Assembly: GCF_037975245.1 (NCBI RefSeq)
Contig: NC_092576.1
Span: forward strand, 16,216,111-16,280,110
DNA length: 64,000 nucleotides
From: Apostichopus japonicus
Lineage: Eukaryota; Echinodermata; Holothuroidea; Aspidochirotida; Stichopodidae
Reading direction: 5' to 3'
The notes under the pieces are model-generated. The model was not told the origin of the DNA. It saw only the letters and a list, made by a program, of their open reading frames with translations, and did no database searches. The translations under genes and the position numbers were made by a program. Positions 1 to 14,000 of the stretch are shown here, one piece after another; position 1 is the stretch's first letter, and every line of letters starts with the position of its first letter.

Positions 1-2180
1 AACATGTGAGGGACAACTAGATTTATTCCTAAAGTGTTGGTGTATACATCATATATTCAAAATTGAAACACACCCGATGATAATATGTAGCTTTTGAGAT
101 AGAAATCTTGGTCATGAACAATGTCTCCTAACAAGAAAAATGTCTTGCTCCATTTCGGAGATATCCAACTGTAAAATTCTTTACTTAAGGGCTGTCATTT
201 TGTAATATTATTTTTAATAGAGACGATAGGAACTGAAATTTACTTTCCATCATTTTTAATTTCATGTTTTGAAGTTAGTATGTTAAAAGTGTTAATATTG
301 AAACAAACACCATTATTTTGTCATTATAAGAGCCACAATAAACAGTCATTTATTAAGCAAAATGATTTCAATTGAAGCACACGTGCCTTGATGATGACGT
401 CATATTTAGAATAGCTCGTCTTACGTTCTTTGTATGACCAAACATTAAATCTGTGATATCTTTCACATGGACTAAGCTATTTTTTAGTTGTTTGGGGAAG
501 TTTTCATCACAGTTACCTTTATTACGTATACTAATAATTATGTTAACGTTTTTTTTTTCAACTTTAATGAATAATATTCCTATTATCTATTGTAACTTCT
601 GTTTTACCAAAGAGCTGAGCGTTCCATGCATTACAAATCCAAATCTAAATTCTCTAACAGGGCTAACAGGTATTGATAATAAATTATAAGTCTTTCCATT
701 ACATTCGGCAAAATTAATCAACATACTCACCGAAATATGAGGGATATGCATTTAACATTAACGTAAGCAGCAAGCAGTGAGAGAAAAACATGATGCTCCG
801 ATAATGAGGATGCCACAGCCCATCCAAACCCAAAACTATATTAAACAAGAATGAAAGAAGATATGGTATGCTTCGATTTACATAGCTTTCGTGTATATGC
901 TGGTGTCACACTTTATCAGGAATATTCAACATATATGAAAACAACACATACGTAAGTGTCTCTCAGCAAACGACAGTAAAAATGCTTTTGATAACATTCA
1001 AGTCGTTTAGTGGGTTCAACTTCAACCTGCCAACGCTGTATGTACCAACTCAAAGGTGACCTGGCAATATCAGTATGTATTTATTTCGACTTGTGCAAGC
1101 AGTAGCAATTGTTCAATCGGTTCAACTGCCAAGTTAACGAATCTGTCCCTGTATTTACTCTATCAACGGTGATTTTGATGTACTTGCAGCACTTTCAACC
1201 ATGGCTACCGTTCTTCAGATGTTTCTAGAGTTGGTTCAACTGCTTGTATGTCGCTATGCACTCATGGGTTCTATTTTTAAGGCTTAAATGTGATGCCCTA
1301 GTTGAAGTTGTACTAAGTTTGACCATTTAAACTCTTAACATCTAAATGAAGAGTTCAGTATGTAGATCTATCTGAATTGAGCAGAACAGGCTTTCGCAAC
1401 CGACGACCGTTTACATTAGACCCCTTGCTCGGTGTAAGCACCAGTGATCATCGAACTGCATTGTGAGTTTTCTTAATAGGAATACAATCCGCCAAACCAA
1501 AAGCCTTTTGATGTCCAGTACTGATGCTAATTCAAAATTCTTTCGGGTGCAAGCAGCCTCCATTTACCAAAATACCCTCACGTCATAATTCTCAGTCTCT
1601 GTACAAATTTGAAGGCTGCGTTTCTGAACAAATAACGCACGTAACAAATCAACAACGAGAGTTATAGGTCATCGCTGATCCCGAGTTCACCCCAAGCTGC
1701 ATTTATACATTACAAATTTAACACCGTGCGAGGGTTTTGAAGCCGTGCTTGCAGTCAAATGGGTATTTAGATGATAACTATTTACCAAGACTGCACATGA
1801 ATCGCTAAACATTTCGTGCGACCTTCCACAAAAATATCCTCGTAAATGTAATTGTTCTACTTTCGTCATTTACTGATCTGGTTTTTTAATCAAGTAAATA
1901 AAGTACCTAACAACAACTTAAACAGACGTTGGTAATGCCCGTGGTATTAATGTGTTTGGAGACTTAACATTTTGCTGTTGGAAGACCCAAATAACATCAG
2001 TTCAGTCAAGGACACTATTGAGCAGACAATCAGTAGCCGCCACAACCACGACCCTTGTCTGCTATGGGAAGCATGTAGAATTATCATAAAATCCGTGTAA
2101 GTTGCCTATTCTAAAGATTCAGCTAAACAACGACAAATTGATGAAAAGATGTTAATTGTAAAGATTGCTTTTCTTTAACA
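1..2180. other. No recognisable gene or element
   Basis: AT-rich sequence with only short open frames that have no recognisable motif, no supportable exon and no long repeat. An open frame of 78 codons at 453-689 is hydrophobic but shows no signal peptide plus splice-donor arrangement. I see nothing else to annotate. Confidence 0.5.
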
Positions 2181-2189
2181 GCAGAACAC

Positions 2190-2345
2190 CCCATGTTCCA
2201 ACTTGAGGAATTAAGGACTACGTTGGATGATATCTATGACTACAGATTAAAAGGTATTATTATTATGAGATCTACGCCCGTTGGTCAAACAAACCGGAAC
2301 GATTTTCACGCCGAAATAATATTCGAATTGTTGGACTAAAATCTC
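2190..2345 (+). mobile_element. LINE ORF2 linker fragment fused to ORF1-like sequence
   Basis: Conceptual translation gives LRTTLDDIYDYRLKGIII followed by a degraded segment. This resembles the endonuclease-RT linker of L1/jockey-type LINE ORF2 proteins. Around 2310-2350 the frame reads RNNIRIVGLKSQN, which looks like the start of an ORF1 RRM-like domain. The two pieces belong to different parts of a LINE, so this is either a nested insertion or a recombination joint. It is highly degraded and the clade cannot be fixed. Confidence 0.35.
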
Positions 2346-2377
2346 AGAATGACAAAGATGGTTGACAATGGCTACCA

Positions 2378-3060
2378 ATGTATTCGCCAATGCTGAAATC
2401 CCAAACTGTAAACCTGAGATGTCCCATTTTGATGGCAGACATGTTCAAGGGCGAGATGTTATTTGCTGGTAAAATTGTCTTCATACCAAGACAAAATGGT
2501 TCCAACAAAGAAAATTCGGAACTTAAACAAAGGATATTTAAATTAGAGAAAGACCAAAAAAAAAAATGCAGAAACAAGCAAATGACATAGAGCAGCACTC
2601 AAAAAGAAACAATATTCGCATTTTTGGTAAACAAGAAAACAAATATGAAAATATAACATAATTAATTAATAAATTAACTAAAGAAACACTGAAAATCAAT
2701 CTGAAACAAGAAAATATAGGTAAATGTCATCGTGTTGGCAGAGCTTTCCCTGGGGCAGGTCATCGTGCATACTTGTTAAATTCACATCTTACCAACATAA
2801 ATCAGAAGTTATCGAGGCCAGACGCAACTAAACAGGTATATGTATTGTAATAAAGGAGGATTTAACTCGGATCAATAACATGCTCCTCAACCAAACCAAG
2901 AAACACAGTAAAGTAACCAACTGCTGGACAGTAGATGGAAGAATAACATCAATCGTGAAGACTAATGACCAACAGAAAATCAAAATGACTATAAACTCTT
3001 CCTCGGATCTCACAAATATGTAAACTTGAACGAATACTGAAACAAGCCACTCATACAAAT
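2378..3060 (+). pseudogene. Degenerate LINE ORF1 (nucleic-acid-binding protein)
   Basis: An open stretch ends in a Lys/Glu-rich coiled-coil-like segment (SELKQRIFKLEKDQKKK). After a frameshift comes EQHSKRNNIRIFGKQEN, and after further stops come IVIKEDLTRINNMLL and then WTVDGRITSIVKT. This order (coiled coil, RRM-like NIRI.G motif, C-terminal domain with I.EDLT.xN..L and W..DGrI) is that of LINE ORF1 proteins, which bind the element's RNA. Several frameshifts and stops make it a relic. It is followed at the right distance by ORF2-like sequence in the same orientation, so both belong to one element. Confidence 0.6.
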
Positions 3061-3229
3061 AACTTTCTCTTCGTGTGTGCATCACTACTTGCTGTTTGAT
3101 ACCACATCCTTATTGTGATGACTGTTGTTGTATTGACCCGTTTTTTTTTCTTGTATCGTCATGGAAGTATTTTCTTGAAAGTGAGAAAGATTTTATATAG
3201 CAGTACATGAACAAAGTAAGTAATGTTTT

Positions 3230-4745
3230 GTTAATAGTTACAAATCAAAGACCAGCTTGCAATTCTGTTTTCTCTAAATTATGTGTAAAAGTAAGTTGGC
3301 CTGACGTATCGATCCTAGCAGGATCTCTAAATTATAACAGAGGGGGTGGAGTTGCTCTTTATATCCGTAATACTTTAAGCTATACCATTTTGAATATGAT
3401 GAGTTTTGCTATAAATGATGTGCTTTAATGTATATCGATTGATGTTTCTGTTGAAAATAAAAAGAACGTAATCGTTGGCTGGCTGTACAGACACGCCGAT
3501 TCAGCTGTTGATATATTGAATGATACTCTTGAGAAATTATACAGACACAAAATATGTGATGTGCACTTGTGTGGGGACTTTAATATGAATCTTTTTAACT
3601 ATGAACATCATAACGGTACCTTTCAGCTTATGTCTGTTTCCGTCAATAACTAGACCAACACGTACAACCTGTCATTCTGCGACATTGATTGACAATATTT
3701 TTACAAATGTGCTTTGTATTCAGTTATGCAGCGGTTAACTCCTAAATGGTATTAGTGACCACCTTTCATTTTTTTTTTTGGGGGGGGGGGTATTTCATTA
3801 TAGGCCCAATGCAAAAGATAGTCACACGCCGAGTGAGGGATGTATTTGCAATATTACTAAGTTTCGTACCGAACGTTGTCCTATTAAAATGGTATCAATA
3901 AAAAGAAGGTTATTGACAAACCATGGATGACCAAATGATTAAAAAATTATTGTAAAAAGAAAAAAAACTATTGATAAGATTCCTTAAAAACAGAACAGCA
4001 GAGGCCGAACAAAAGTTTAACAGCTATAAAAATAGATTAAATTCAATTCTGAAATCCTGTAAATAAAGAATACTTTTCAAAACTCATTGAAAAGCACAAA
4101 AAATAATTTGAAAGAAACATTGACGAATTTGAACAGTATCATGAATAAAAACAAGTGTGTTAAAGTAGTTATCCTGACTCTTTTGACAATTTGGAATTAA
4201 ATTGTTGATGGATTTAATATTTTCTTTACAATCATTAGACCAAATTTAGCACCTAATTTTTCTGAACAAAACTGGGTATATTCTTGACTATTTTGTCAAT
4301 AGTAACACAATTTTTTTTAGCAGATACTGGTGTTAATGAAGTACTTCAAGTTGTTAAGAATTTTTCCAGTAAAACATCAATTGATTGTAATGATATGAGC
4401 TTTTTATTTTTAAAACATGATGAAATATGTAGTACGCCATGTTACCTATATTTGTAAATCTTTCTCCGATTGTACTTTTCCTGATGCTATGAAAGTCGCA
4501 AAAGTTATTCCCAAGCTGGTGATAAAACTGCATGTAATAACCACATGCTGATTTCATTGCTCCCTCTGTTTTCCAAGGTTCTTGAAAAACTTTTTGAAAA
4601 CGGTTAGATGTTCTAATCACTAAAAATAACATTCTTGCAGAGAGCCAATACGGTCTTAGGAATGGCAGGTCTTCATCTATGGCTATACTAAAACTTGCCA
4701 AAACTAATTTCTTACTTCCAGTTTATACTGTATTGATTTGCGACA
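3230..4745 (+). mobile_element. CR1/L2-like LINE ORF2 relic (endonuclease to early RT)
   Basis: Three-frame reading recovers the pieces in order. First are APE-endonuclease motifs: RGGGVALYIRNTLSY near 3340, then ISIDVS, then LCGDFNMNLFNYEHHNG near 3570-3620, then a piece resembling 'RPTR.TCHSATLIDNIFTN' near 3650-3710. Next is the Lys-rich EN-RT linker (FLKNRTAEAEQKFNSYKNRL near 3980-4040). Last are early reverse-transcriptase motifs near 4500-4700: AGDKTACNN, ISLLPLFSKVLEKLFENRL and NNILAESQYGLRNGRSSS. The palm with the catalytic Asp pair is absent, because the element stops at about 4745 in a pyrimidine-rich tract. It is interrupted at about 3770 by a T-run/G-run. Multiple stops and frameshifts make it inactive. 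Confidence 0.75.
3769..3790 (+). repeat. Homopolymer T-run followed by G-run
   Basis: A T tract passes directly into a run of about eleven G residues inside the degenerate LINE ORF2, between the endonuclease C-terminus and the linker. It may mark a small insertion in the relic. Confidence 0.7.
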
Positions 4746-5399
4746 AATTCATTTTCTTATTTTTCTTTTCTTTTCTTTTTTGTACTTTTTAAAAAAAAAT
4801 GATTTTTTCTTTTCTTTTCACCAATTTTTTTCACAAAATAAAATATTTGTTATTCTTCGAAATGCTAGACAATCGCTGGAATCTGAGAGCAGCTATTTAA
4901 TAACAATTTAACTAACATGGATTTAAAGGAAAAGAGAAGATGGACAGTTAAGGTGAATGAGATGTTCCACCAGGGTATTATATTACGTTTAGCAGAGAAT
5001 GTAAAACCTTTCGAATTTGAATAGTAGTAGCCTCTTCCACCCACGGTCTGGCTCAAAATTTACCGATTAGGTTCTTTTCTTAGTTTTGATTAAATTGTTA
5101 ACTGTTTCCTGTTTGTTTGCTCTTGCTGTTACTGCTGTACTGAGATATTTCCTCGCTTAAACATTCCCACCTGAGCCTTTTCAGTTGCCACCAATGTGCC
5201 CCTTGTTTTTGCGCCACAATATGGTGTCGTACTTTTTCAACTGTTAGTAGTGACAACATCGATTCGTTTCCTTAGCTGCTTCGCTTTTCCTACAAGTTGG
5301 ATCGATTCTTTATTCGTGCACTTCTCACCCTCAGTTTGAACTTTTCAACAAATACTCCGTGTTCTCGTATTTTTCATCCTGCGTTCTCTATAATGCTGA

Positions 5400-8330
5400 G
5401 CCCTAAAAACTCACAACATACATTTTTTCTATCATTCATGGGCACCAATTTAAAGTTGATCACGTTTTATGTAAGAGAGCTCAGGCAAGCAAGAAAACGG
5501 AAACAACAATTTACAGCCCTCTACAGAAGCAAATCGGACATAATTCTCTTACAAGAACACACATCTGTCTTACTGATGAGAAATACTTCGAAATGGAATG
5601 GAGTAGAACTAATCTATTGTCGCATGTGACTACTGTAAGTCGTAGAGTTTGTATTTCTTATTAATCCTAGTTTAACTTTTAATGTTATTAAGCAGGAACG
5701 TAGTCTATTCCGTTGATTTATGATAGCAGATATTCAAATTTATAATCGTATTTTTACGCTCGCATGCATTTATGCCCCTAATACTGACAAACCCAGCTTT
5801 TTGACGGAAGCGTCCATTATCTTAAGTAGGTTTCAGGGTGATAACATTATATTTGTGGGGGATTTAAATTTAGTTCTCAACTTGGAGCTCAACAAAAAAG
5901 ATGGAACCATAGAACCAATTTTAAAGCAAGGGAAAAGTGTTTCGATTTCATGGCCACTCATGATCTTGTTGATATTTGGAGAGAAAAATCCCACCTCTTA
6001 CAAATTTCACTTGGAGTTTTAATGTCACTCCCGGTATTCATTGCAGGCTTGATTATTTCCTAGTTTATACAAATACTTGTCATGCACTAACTAACGTGAT
6101 CTTCTCTCCCGGTATTCATTCAGATTATTCTTTTATTTGTGTCACTTTTGCAACTGGTTCTTCAAGTAGAGGCCCGCGATATTGTAAACTAAACAGTTCT
6201 CTACTATCTACTATCGACGATCTTAAATATGATGAATTTTCTAACAATATGGGTAACGACGCTTCGGAACGTTGGGAGTTGTTAAAATTTAAAATTCGTT
6301 CAGTCAGTAGTTAGTATTCTAAGCTGAGGGCCAAACACCGTAGCAGCAAAGAAATGGAGCTTATTGATAGAACTGCTGTTCTTGAGCAACAGCTGTATAC
6401 AACGGAGTCTTCGGAAGTTCGTTCTCATCTTAAAATTTCTCTAAGTGAACTCATTTATTATTACAATTACAAGCACCGGGTACGATAATTAGATCAGTGG
6501 AAGAACGTGGAAAATATAAAATATTTCTTTAATTTAGAAAATAGAAACAAATCCCTAAATTATATTCATGAACTTCAAAACGGTGATGGTTAACTCCTAT
6601 CTGATAAGAAAGATATCCTACTCGAGACTAAAAATGATGAAAAGACCCTATATAGTTCCATTGAATGCTTTCTTATACTTTTTTTAATGAACTCTCTATT
6701 CAGCAGGCACCAGTTAAATATCTGGCATCTGTCGACGACCAACTCTCTTTAAATGAATGCCCTCAAGCCATTAGCTCTATAAATAATGTTAAAGCTCCCG
6801 GGAGTGATGGTCTTTCCACTAATTTTTATAAACTTTTTGGCATTTAATAAGACAAATAGTGAAAGGCTCCCTAAAGCCAGGTTTCGAAAAAGGCAAGCTT
6901 CGTGCTGAATAAACTAGAGGCGTAGTAACATTTTTCTTAAAAACTAACAAAGGTTTTACTTCTTTAAACAATTATCGTTTAATCACAAACGCCGACTATA
7001 AGATCGGTGGTAAAGCGATTGCCTCTAGATTGAAACTGGTTTTCTTCAACAAAAATTTGGAGGAGAAAATATCAGATTTGATCTACATCTTTTAGGTTAT
7101 TTTCTCACCATAATACCCCTGTTTTTCATTTCTAGTTGAATTTGAAGAAAAAAAAAACATTTGATAAGCTGAAATGAAACTTTATTGACAGCACACTCTC
7201 CAACTTCCAGCTTAAAGGTAGCTATAACAAGTGAGTTAAAGCCTTATACAATAATAGTACTGCCTGTATTTGCAATAATGGGCACTCTACAGGTTTCTTC
7301 ACTGTTCAAAGAGGGTTCAGGCAAGGCTGCCCAGTAAGTCCGTACTTGTTTATTCTAGTTGTTGAGATGTTAGCTTTTTAGGATTTAGAATAATAATATC
7401 ATTAAAGGTACCACTATTAACAAAAGAGGAGTAACAATTATGCTATAAGCCGACGATACTACGTTTTCCCTTGATGGTAGCAAAGAATATATTGACAAAA
7501 CTCTGCGTATCCCTTCAACAGACCGGAAGTTGCGTCCGGTCTATAAATTAATGCCATGGAAATGACTTGTTTCGCTTAAACTACGTGCCGAAGCTCTCCA
7601 GACTTAAAATTTGCCTTAATGTATAGTCGCCTATACGGCTCGTAATGTACTTGGAAAGACTTTTGCTCTGTCTCAAATATTATTTCTCTTTCTAGTTTTG
7701 CCAAATCCTCCTAGAGAGGTTATTAGAAAAAGTCATCTTTGACTTTGCTTGGTCGGATAATCACGAACAAATTAAAAGTTCAGTTGTTATTGATTAGATT
7801 AGCGACGGATGGCTTAAGATTACCCACGTCCACAGCTTTATGAACTGTTAAAGTATACATGGATAAAAACATATTGCAATGATAATAAGGTCCATGGAAG
7901 GTTTTCTTTTTCGATATTCACTTGAACTCTTACGGCAAGAATTCTAAGAACGATGTAATCAACATAAAGAAAGTCATTTGCGAAGCAAACCGTTTGTGGC
8001 TGGTCCTTTAACCTCCGAAGAAAAGTTTTGGAAGCCAAATAATCTGGAACAACTCCTTCATTCGTATTATCAACAGTACTCTAATGTATGATCATTTGTT
8101 TAATAAATATATAAAGGTCTTTAGTGATCTTTTTGTCAACGAGGCTAAGCCTCTAACGTACAATCGCTTTAAAGGTAAATTTCATGTATATTCTATGCCA
8201 TTTATTATTTGCTGGGGCTTAATCAGTTGTAGCCAGAAGGAATGGAGAAGGTCCGGGTGCCACAGAAATGAATCTTCTAATGTAAATATTGATTGGTATA
8301 ACAATGTAATATGGTTCACGTCTTGAAATG
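5400..8330 (+). mobile_element. L1/Tx1-like LINE ORF2 relic (EN, RT, C-terminal region)
   Basis: The frames hold a decayed ORF2. The endonuclease start is near 5440 (LKLITFYVRELRQARKRKQQ, then SDIILLQEH). Later endonuclease pieces are near 5750-6130 (LVDIWREKNP, then CRLDYFLV, then HSDYSFICVTF). RT motifs follow: NVKAPGSDGLSTNFYKLF near 6790, NYRLITNADYKIGGKAIASRL near 6970-7030, VQRGFRQGCPVSPYLFILVV near 7305-7365, and ADDTTFSLDGS near 7450 with the YxDD-type box reduced to x-ADD. The C-terminal part near 8045-8220 reads IWNNSFIRI and then NRFKGKFHV. The motif set and the 'RQGCPxSPYLFIL' box fit the L1/Tx1 clade. Many stops and frameshifts exclude activity. It lies in tandem after a LINE of another clade, in the same orientation. 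Confidence 0.75.
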
Positions 8331-10740
8331 ATGATTAACTGTATTCATGTAAATTAATGAGAATATGTATTACTTATTCAAGAATTTTATTCTGTTCAAA
8401 GAGTCAAACAGTAAGTTGGGAGCGCCAGTGATTGTACACCTGTTTGGTTATGCTAAAGGAACAAAAAAGTCAACAATAGGCCTACCTTTAGTTTTATACC
8501 GATTTTATCCGTTGAGTGAGGCTCAAGCTTCACGGCTGACCGTAAGTATTTACAAGAAACGTGATTCCCAAAACAGCAGTGTCATGTCACACTACAAGTA
8601 GACCAGGATAAGTGGTACCGAACAAAGCTTACTGGATTGGACTTCACCGTGTAAATGTCTCTTATACTGAGGAGATGTGGCGCATTAAAGTGAAACGCAA
8701 TGCGGGTAATTTGCATATAACCAACGATGTTGCAATACTGATAAAACGTGAATTACGACAGGGATTCGCCAAGTTTGCAACTTGACCTCGACGTAAACTG
8801 CATTGTATGTAAATATGAAACCCGAGAATAAGTTAAATTCGAATCGGGTTCAGATTTTTTCCAATGATTAATATAACTCATTTTCAACAACCTTGCACAG
8901 AACTAACAAAATGAATAACTATAGCTCAACTAGTTGAGAACTTTCAGGATTTTACGGGATAGCGACGACTACAAATGACACAAATGACTTAACAGGAAAA
9001 CATTGATGACACATTCGCTGTTATATAGCTAGTTCCGTTGCTAATAAATTAAAATCTGAATTAATATTGTCTGGTTCCAAAAAAAAAATGATTGAAGTCA
9101 AATATGGAAAATAATGGTGCCCATTGGTGTTCACTGTTACATTTAGGACCACAATTAGGAAAACCATAACTAATATCAATTTAATTATCTCTGAATGTTA
9201 TTGGATAATACCTTACAATTAAGTCCCGTCACACACCGTTGAGGTATTGTTCAAGGTTATATATAATACGTCAAGTATAATGGACGACAGACGCCGAGAA
9301 CATAAGAACCTGAAAGTAATTTAACTCTGCCTCAGAATGTATCATTTGATATCTGAATAAATCCGGGAAGGATCACAAGATCCTCACAAAGAAGTCGGCT
9401 TCAATGGCTATATGGAAAACATCCTTCTTTATAACATGATTCATTCGCCCCATGCCCTTTGGTAAGAGTTGAGCCCCTAACTTAAATCAGTCGGGGAATT
9501 TTGAACTTAGTCTATCACTATCGAAACATATTAAACAACAAAGTACACCCTGCATGTGAACATTGTAATATGTTTGTTATGTGAATAATTGGATGTATAA
9601 AATTGATATCTCTAAACTTTAATAAGAGTAAGAACATGTAGACGTATTTAAATCTTTGTCAGTAGGCAAAGGGTATGCGTTAATCAGTCATTTAGTGTAT
9701 ACAACTCAGTTTCTTGAATAATGGTGTCGAAGACCTTCATTGTGAATAATTTATGACATAAATGACGTCACGTCATTTTCAGTATCCGTTGGTCCGGTGG
9801 TGTACTGCATTAATGTATCGGTTGTATATAACAGTGCAACATGGCAAGTTTGTTAATATAACATATAAAATACATTTTTTTCAACAAATCAGACAATTCT
9901 TTTTTTTAAATAATGTTGTAATAATAATAATAATAATAGGCAGACAAGCAAAATATTCAGAAACTTAAGCTATGATACCTAAACATAATTCGGAGGCTGC
10001 CCCAGACCTGACAATCCCACCCTCCCGGGAAGAGACCAGTAGCTAAGAAAGTGAACTTTTCTTCCGGAATTTTACTCACAAGCTCTCTTGCCACCGGGTT
10101 CCTGACCAAGCCCTACCCACTCTCGTTGTGTGATGTGAGAAAAAAAAATCGAATGGCGGGTGTGGAGAGAAGATAGTGGCAACTACTTTATCAAATAAAC
10201 CATATTGTGCGAGTAAGATCTGTGTTCCTGTACTAAGATTTTAAACCTTGTTTTTTACCTTGTGATGAAGGTTTGCTAAAATCTTACTAGAGATTGATAA
10301 ATTTACCTGACTGATTCTTACTTTGTCTCTCTCTCTCTCCCCTTTCCCCCAAAGAGTATGCATTGCATTATCGCGTAACTTTGCAACCAAGAAGAGGAGA
10401 TGTCAATCACTATTATGATCAAGAACTGTACTATCAACTGATTGTTAACGTCATCATTCGACCAGTTTTTTTAAGAATACACTCACCTGACATACCGTTT
10501 TTTGTTATGTCATTAGCACAGTCATACAAATGTGCATATTATTTGTTTTATAGATAACAAGACAAATGTTTGCGTCCGCCATTTTCTGATATTTCTTTGT
10601 AAAGCCTGGATAAAGTCAATGTAGCGACGAAAAGGTGTCCCCGAGTACACAAAAGAAGGCCATCTATACGAGTATTTATTCACAGTTGATTACATGTACC
10701 AGCTCTTCATATGTGTTGTAGTGTTAACTTCTTGTATATG
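8331..10740. other. Intergenic, no recognisable gene
   Basis: Only short open frames without recognisable domains. The sequence just after 8330 may be further LINE decay, but no motif could be matched. A short ATA trinucleotide repeat lies at 9911-9938. Confidence 0.45.
9911..9938. repeat. (ATA)n microsatellite
   Basis: About six to seven copies of the trinucleotide ATA, next to a T-run. Simple sequence with no coding context. Confidence 0.8.
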
Positions 10741-10744
10741 ACTA

Positions 10745-11080
10745 AACAGAGACCGGATTTGTATGAACGTATGAAACTAAGGTTGGTATGAGTCGGTATG
10801 AGTACGATTACAAAAAAGGAAACAGAGATCAGATTTATATTTTACGAGTACAACAACTTGACTGCGGTTACAAGTAGAGTTTTTCCTAAGTGTGAGTAAG
10901 ATTACAAATTCTAAACATAGATTAGACTTGTGTTATAGTAGTTAAACAACATTGGTACGAGTAAAAGTAGGAATTTACTTTGGTGTGAGTACGATAACAA
11001 ATAATAAACAGAGATCGGATTTATGTTGCGAGTAGCCTACATGTAACTATGTTGTAGTGCGAGTACAATAACGGACTCAC
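10745..11080. repeat. Degenerate tandem repeat, unit about 93 bp
   Basis: The block 'gagtacgattacaaa ... aaacagagatcggattt' recurs with substitutions, with starts near 10799, 10893 and 10986. A partial copy precedes it near 10745. The spacing is about 93 bp. The copies are diverged, so the array is old. Confidence 0.65.
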
Positions 11081-14000
11081 TACAATTGTGCTGAGGAGTT
11101 ATTAATCACAGACAGGAAACTTAAGGAAATTTATACAGAACTAGCTGGTAAAATTGATGTTGTACCTGAATATTAAGAAAACATGTCGTAAAAGTGTTAT
11201 TGGGAATAGTAAAATAACTGTTGATATTACACATAGAAAACAATATGTAAAATAAAGTAAATCACGGGTTGTAAAAAATACATGGCATTTTGTAAATATT
11301 ACGAAACATTCAGTAAAGGTATGCGTATGCATGCGATTACGTATTGCCGAAAATTAGAGTAAAAGTCCACTAAGTAATTTAACAGAATGACAAGTTAGTT
11401 TTGCCAAAGCGTTAACAAACGGATGCAGAGTTAGATATTGCAACCTAACTTGTACCATTTTGTAAAGTAAAGTAATTGATCGTTACTAAATATACTTGTA
11501 ATCCACCGCCATACACGCGCAAGCTACATACAGTAAGCGACCACTCGTGGCGTGGACGTTTAGTTATTTTATAATTGAACGTGACAACACTGAGAAATGC
11601 TTCTAGACTCACGACTAAATCGGGTAGACGAATAATTTTAATTCGCTTACGTTACATAGACATAACGTCTAATGTATACATTAAGTTACATAATAGGCTA
11701 GCTGCTGTTTTTCACAATGTTACTTAGTGTATTCTGTTGGTAAGTTCAGTTACGCCTAATAATAACTTAGTGTATCCTGTTAATCCTTTTTACGTAGTAG
11801 GGCTTACCTAGGCTGTACTAGGCAGTACATTTTCAAATGGCCTGAGCATTGGCTTATCGTACCGCTGATACCATGTTTTTTTAGAGTATTCATGTAATGC
11901 AATTTATGATTACTGGTTTGCCATTTTAGCAGGTAACAAGTAGGCCAAGGCTGATGTGGATTGGTGATACTGATAAACCTAACTAAGGCTATAATTTAAT
12001 GGTGATCTAGCCCTTATCATAACAGTGTATAAAATTGCAGACACTTTAGTTGAAACTTTGTTACGTTTAAAATTCTTGGAACTTTTACCTTTGACCTATT
12101 CATTTAGTTGGTAGACACTACTATCTGTGGATATTAAGAAAACGTATTTACATATATTCAACAATAACCATATTTAAAAACAGTGTAATGCTCCATTTAA
12201 CTTGCTTCTTAGATGAGAAAAACACACTTGAAATCCATTCGTTATACCACATTCTTTTCCCAGAAGACGCAAAGGGGTAAACTATCTGTAAAGGAATCAT
12301 GTGCAGCTTTCCAAGACTTCAATTATGTAGGTTTGCATGGCAATGTGCTCTCCACATTTTTAATTACTGTCAGCTTGAGTTTGGGATACTATGCAAAAAT
12401 TTGATGCAGTTATATTTTATCTTAATGGAATGAAATTTATTTATCAACTACTCAAAGGTACTGATGTTTAAGATGAATGTGTTCAATCCTCAGGAGATAT
12501 TATATGGTTGAAGAACATTGTTTTCCATCCCTCCAATACTTGAGCTTTCTTTGTTTTCCGCCAATGGCTCAGAGAATCTATGCAATGGTGATGTCCAATG
12601 CGTGAGATGTCTGCTTGTATACATGATATCTCAATTATCCTAGTTATATTTGAGTTGATACAGGGCAGAAAGGTGTTCCCTGTTGTTTTCAGTGAAATTA
12701 TCTTGTATAGGAATGGGGGGGGGGGGGCTTGGCTTGATGTTAACAAAATAAAGAGGCAATCTAGAAGTAGCTATACCTGACATTTATTTAATATTTGGTG
12801 TTGAGGGTTGGTCCATCATCACTTTGTTTTGACTGCTGGTTTGGGTTTGCTTATTGGCGCGGCCAAATGAGAATTTTTCTGAAATTAGCATGTAAGCACA
12901 AAATCTAAAAAAAAAATACTATTTATATTCGAGTTGATACTAGATATAAATATAACCATTAACCCAAGGATAGTCCCTGTTGTTTGGTGCATGTATCATA
13001 CATAGTACCTAGTGGACAGGGCTTAATGACTACTGTACCAAATGACTATTTTCTTACTGTGACAGACATTAACAAATAGAACAGCTTGATAGTATCTCTG
13101 TTGAAGGGCCTTGCTTGATATTTAATTTTTCCATTCACTTTGACCACTAAACTTGTATTATGTTCGGAAGCATTTGTCACGTTTGTGTGAGTGGTACATG
13201 CAAATACATTCTTGGTGCCTGGGAATTTTTCCAAAAAAAAGTTGTTTATGAGTTATCTGGACTTTGATGTATATCGTCCACTTGTTCTGTTAACAAGATT
13301 ATATCCTTTCATTTCGCCACTACTTGTTTTGATTGGTTTGCATGTTAATTCAAATCAAACTAATAATGAACAAATCACTGTGTATCTAAAGTTGTTGCTT
13401 GTTTTAAATTGACTTCAGGGAGAGTTGTTTCTGTGTCATTACATATTTAGACCCGTCACATCGGATGACTAAGAGTGTTAAATTCATTGTACTTAATACT
13501 CAGCAGTACAATAATAAATCCATACAATGTGACGATTGTGTGTTTAACGTGGTGAATGTAACATTTATTACACAAATAGTAACATGAAATGGAGATACTG
13601 TCATAGCATTTAGTGTCCCAAGAATGCTAATGGTCAGTTTCATGCAAACATGTTTCATGCCACTAAGTACACTATTTTTCCATTTTCTTTCATGAAGATT
13701 ATATCGGTTCACTTCATTCTTCATTGATTTATTCGGTACTGGTTGATTGTTGACTCTTTATTAAATTTAAACTATTATATGCAGCAGATAATGAAAATAC
13801 TGCTTATATATTGGTGACTACACGAATACTTGTATCATTGTCATTGTCTTCAAAACCGAGAGTTGATTATGATATAACTTTAGCTTTAAAATTATATTTA
13901 CTATAAACGTTGAAGAGGTGGGGTATTTATGGGTAAAGTGAAGGGAACTAATTTTTTAACTAGCTAACATCAAATTTTCAAGATCCTTCAACTTACTTGA

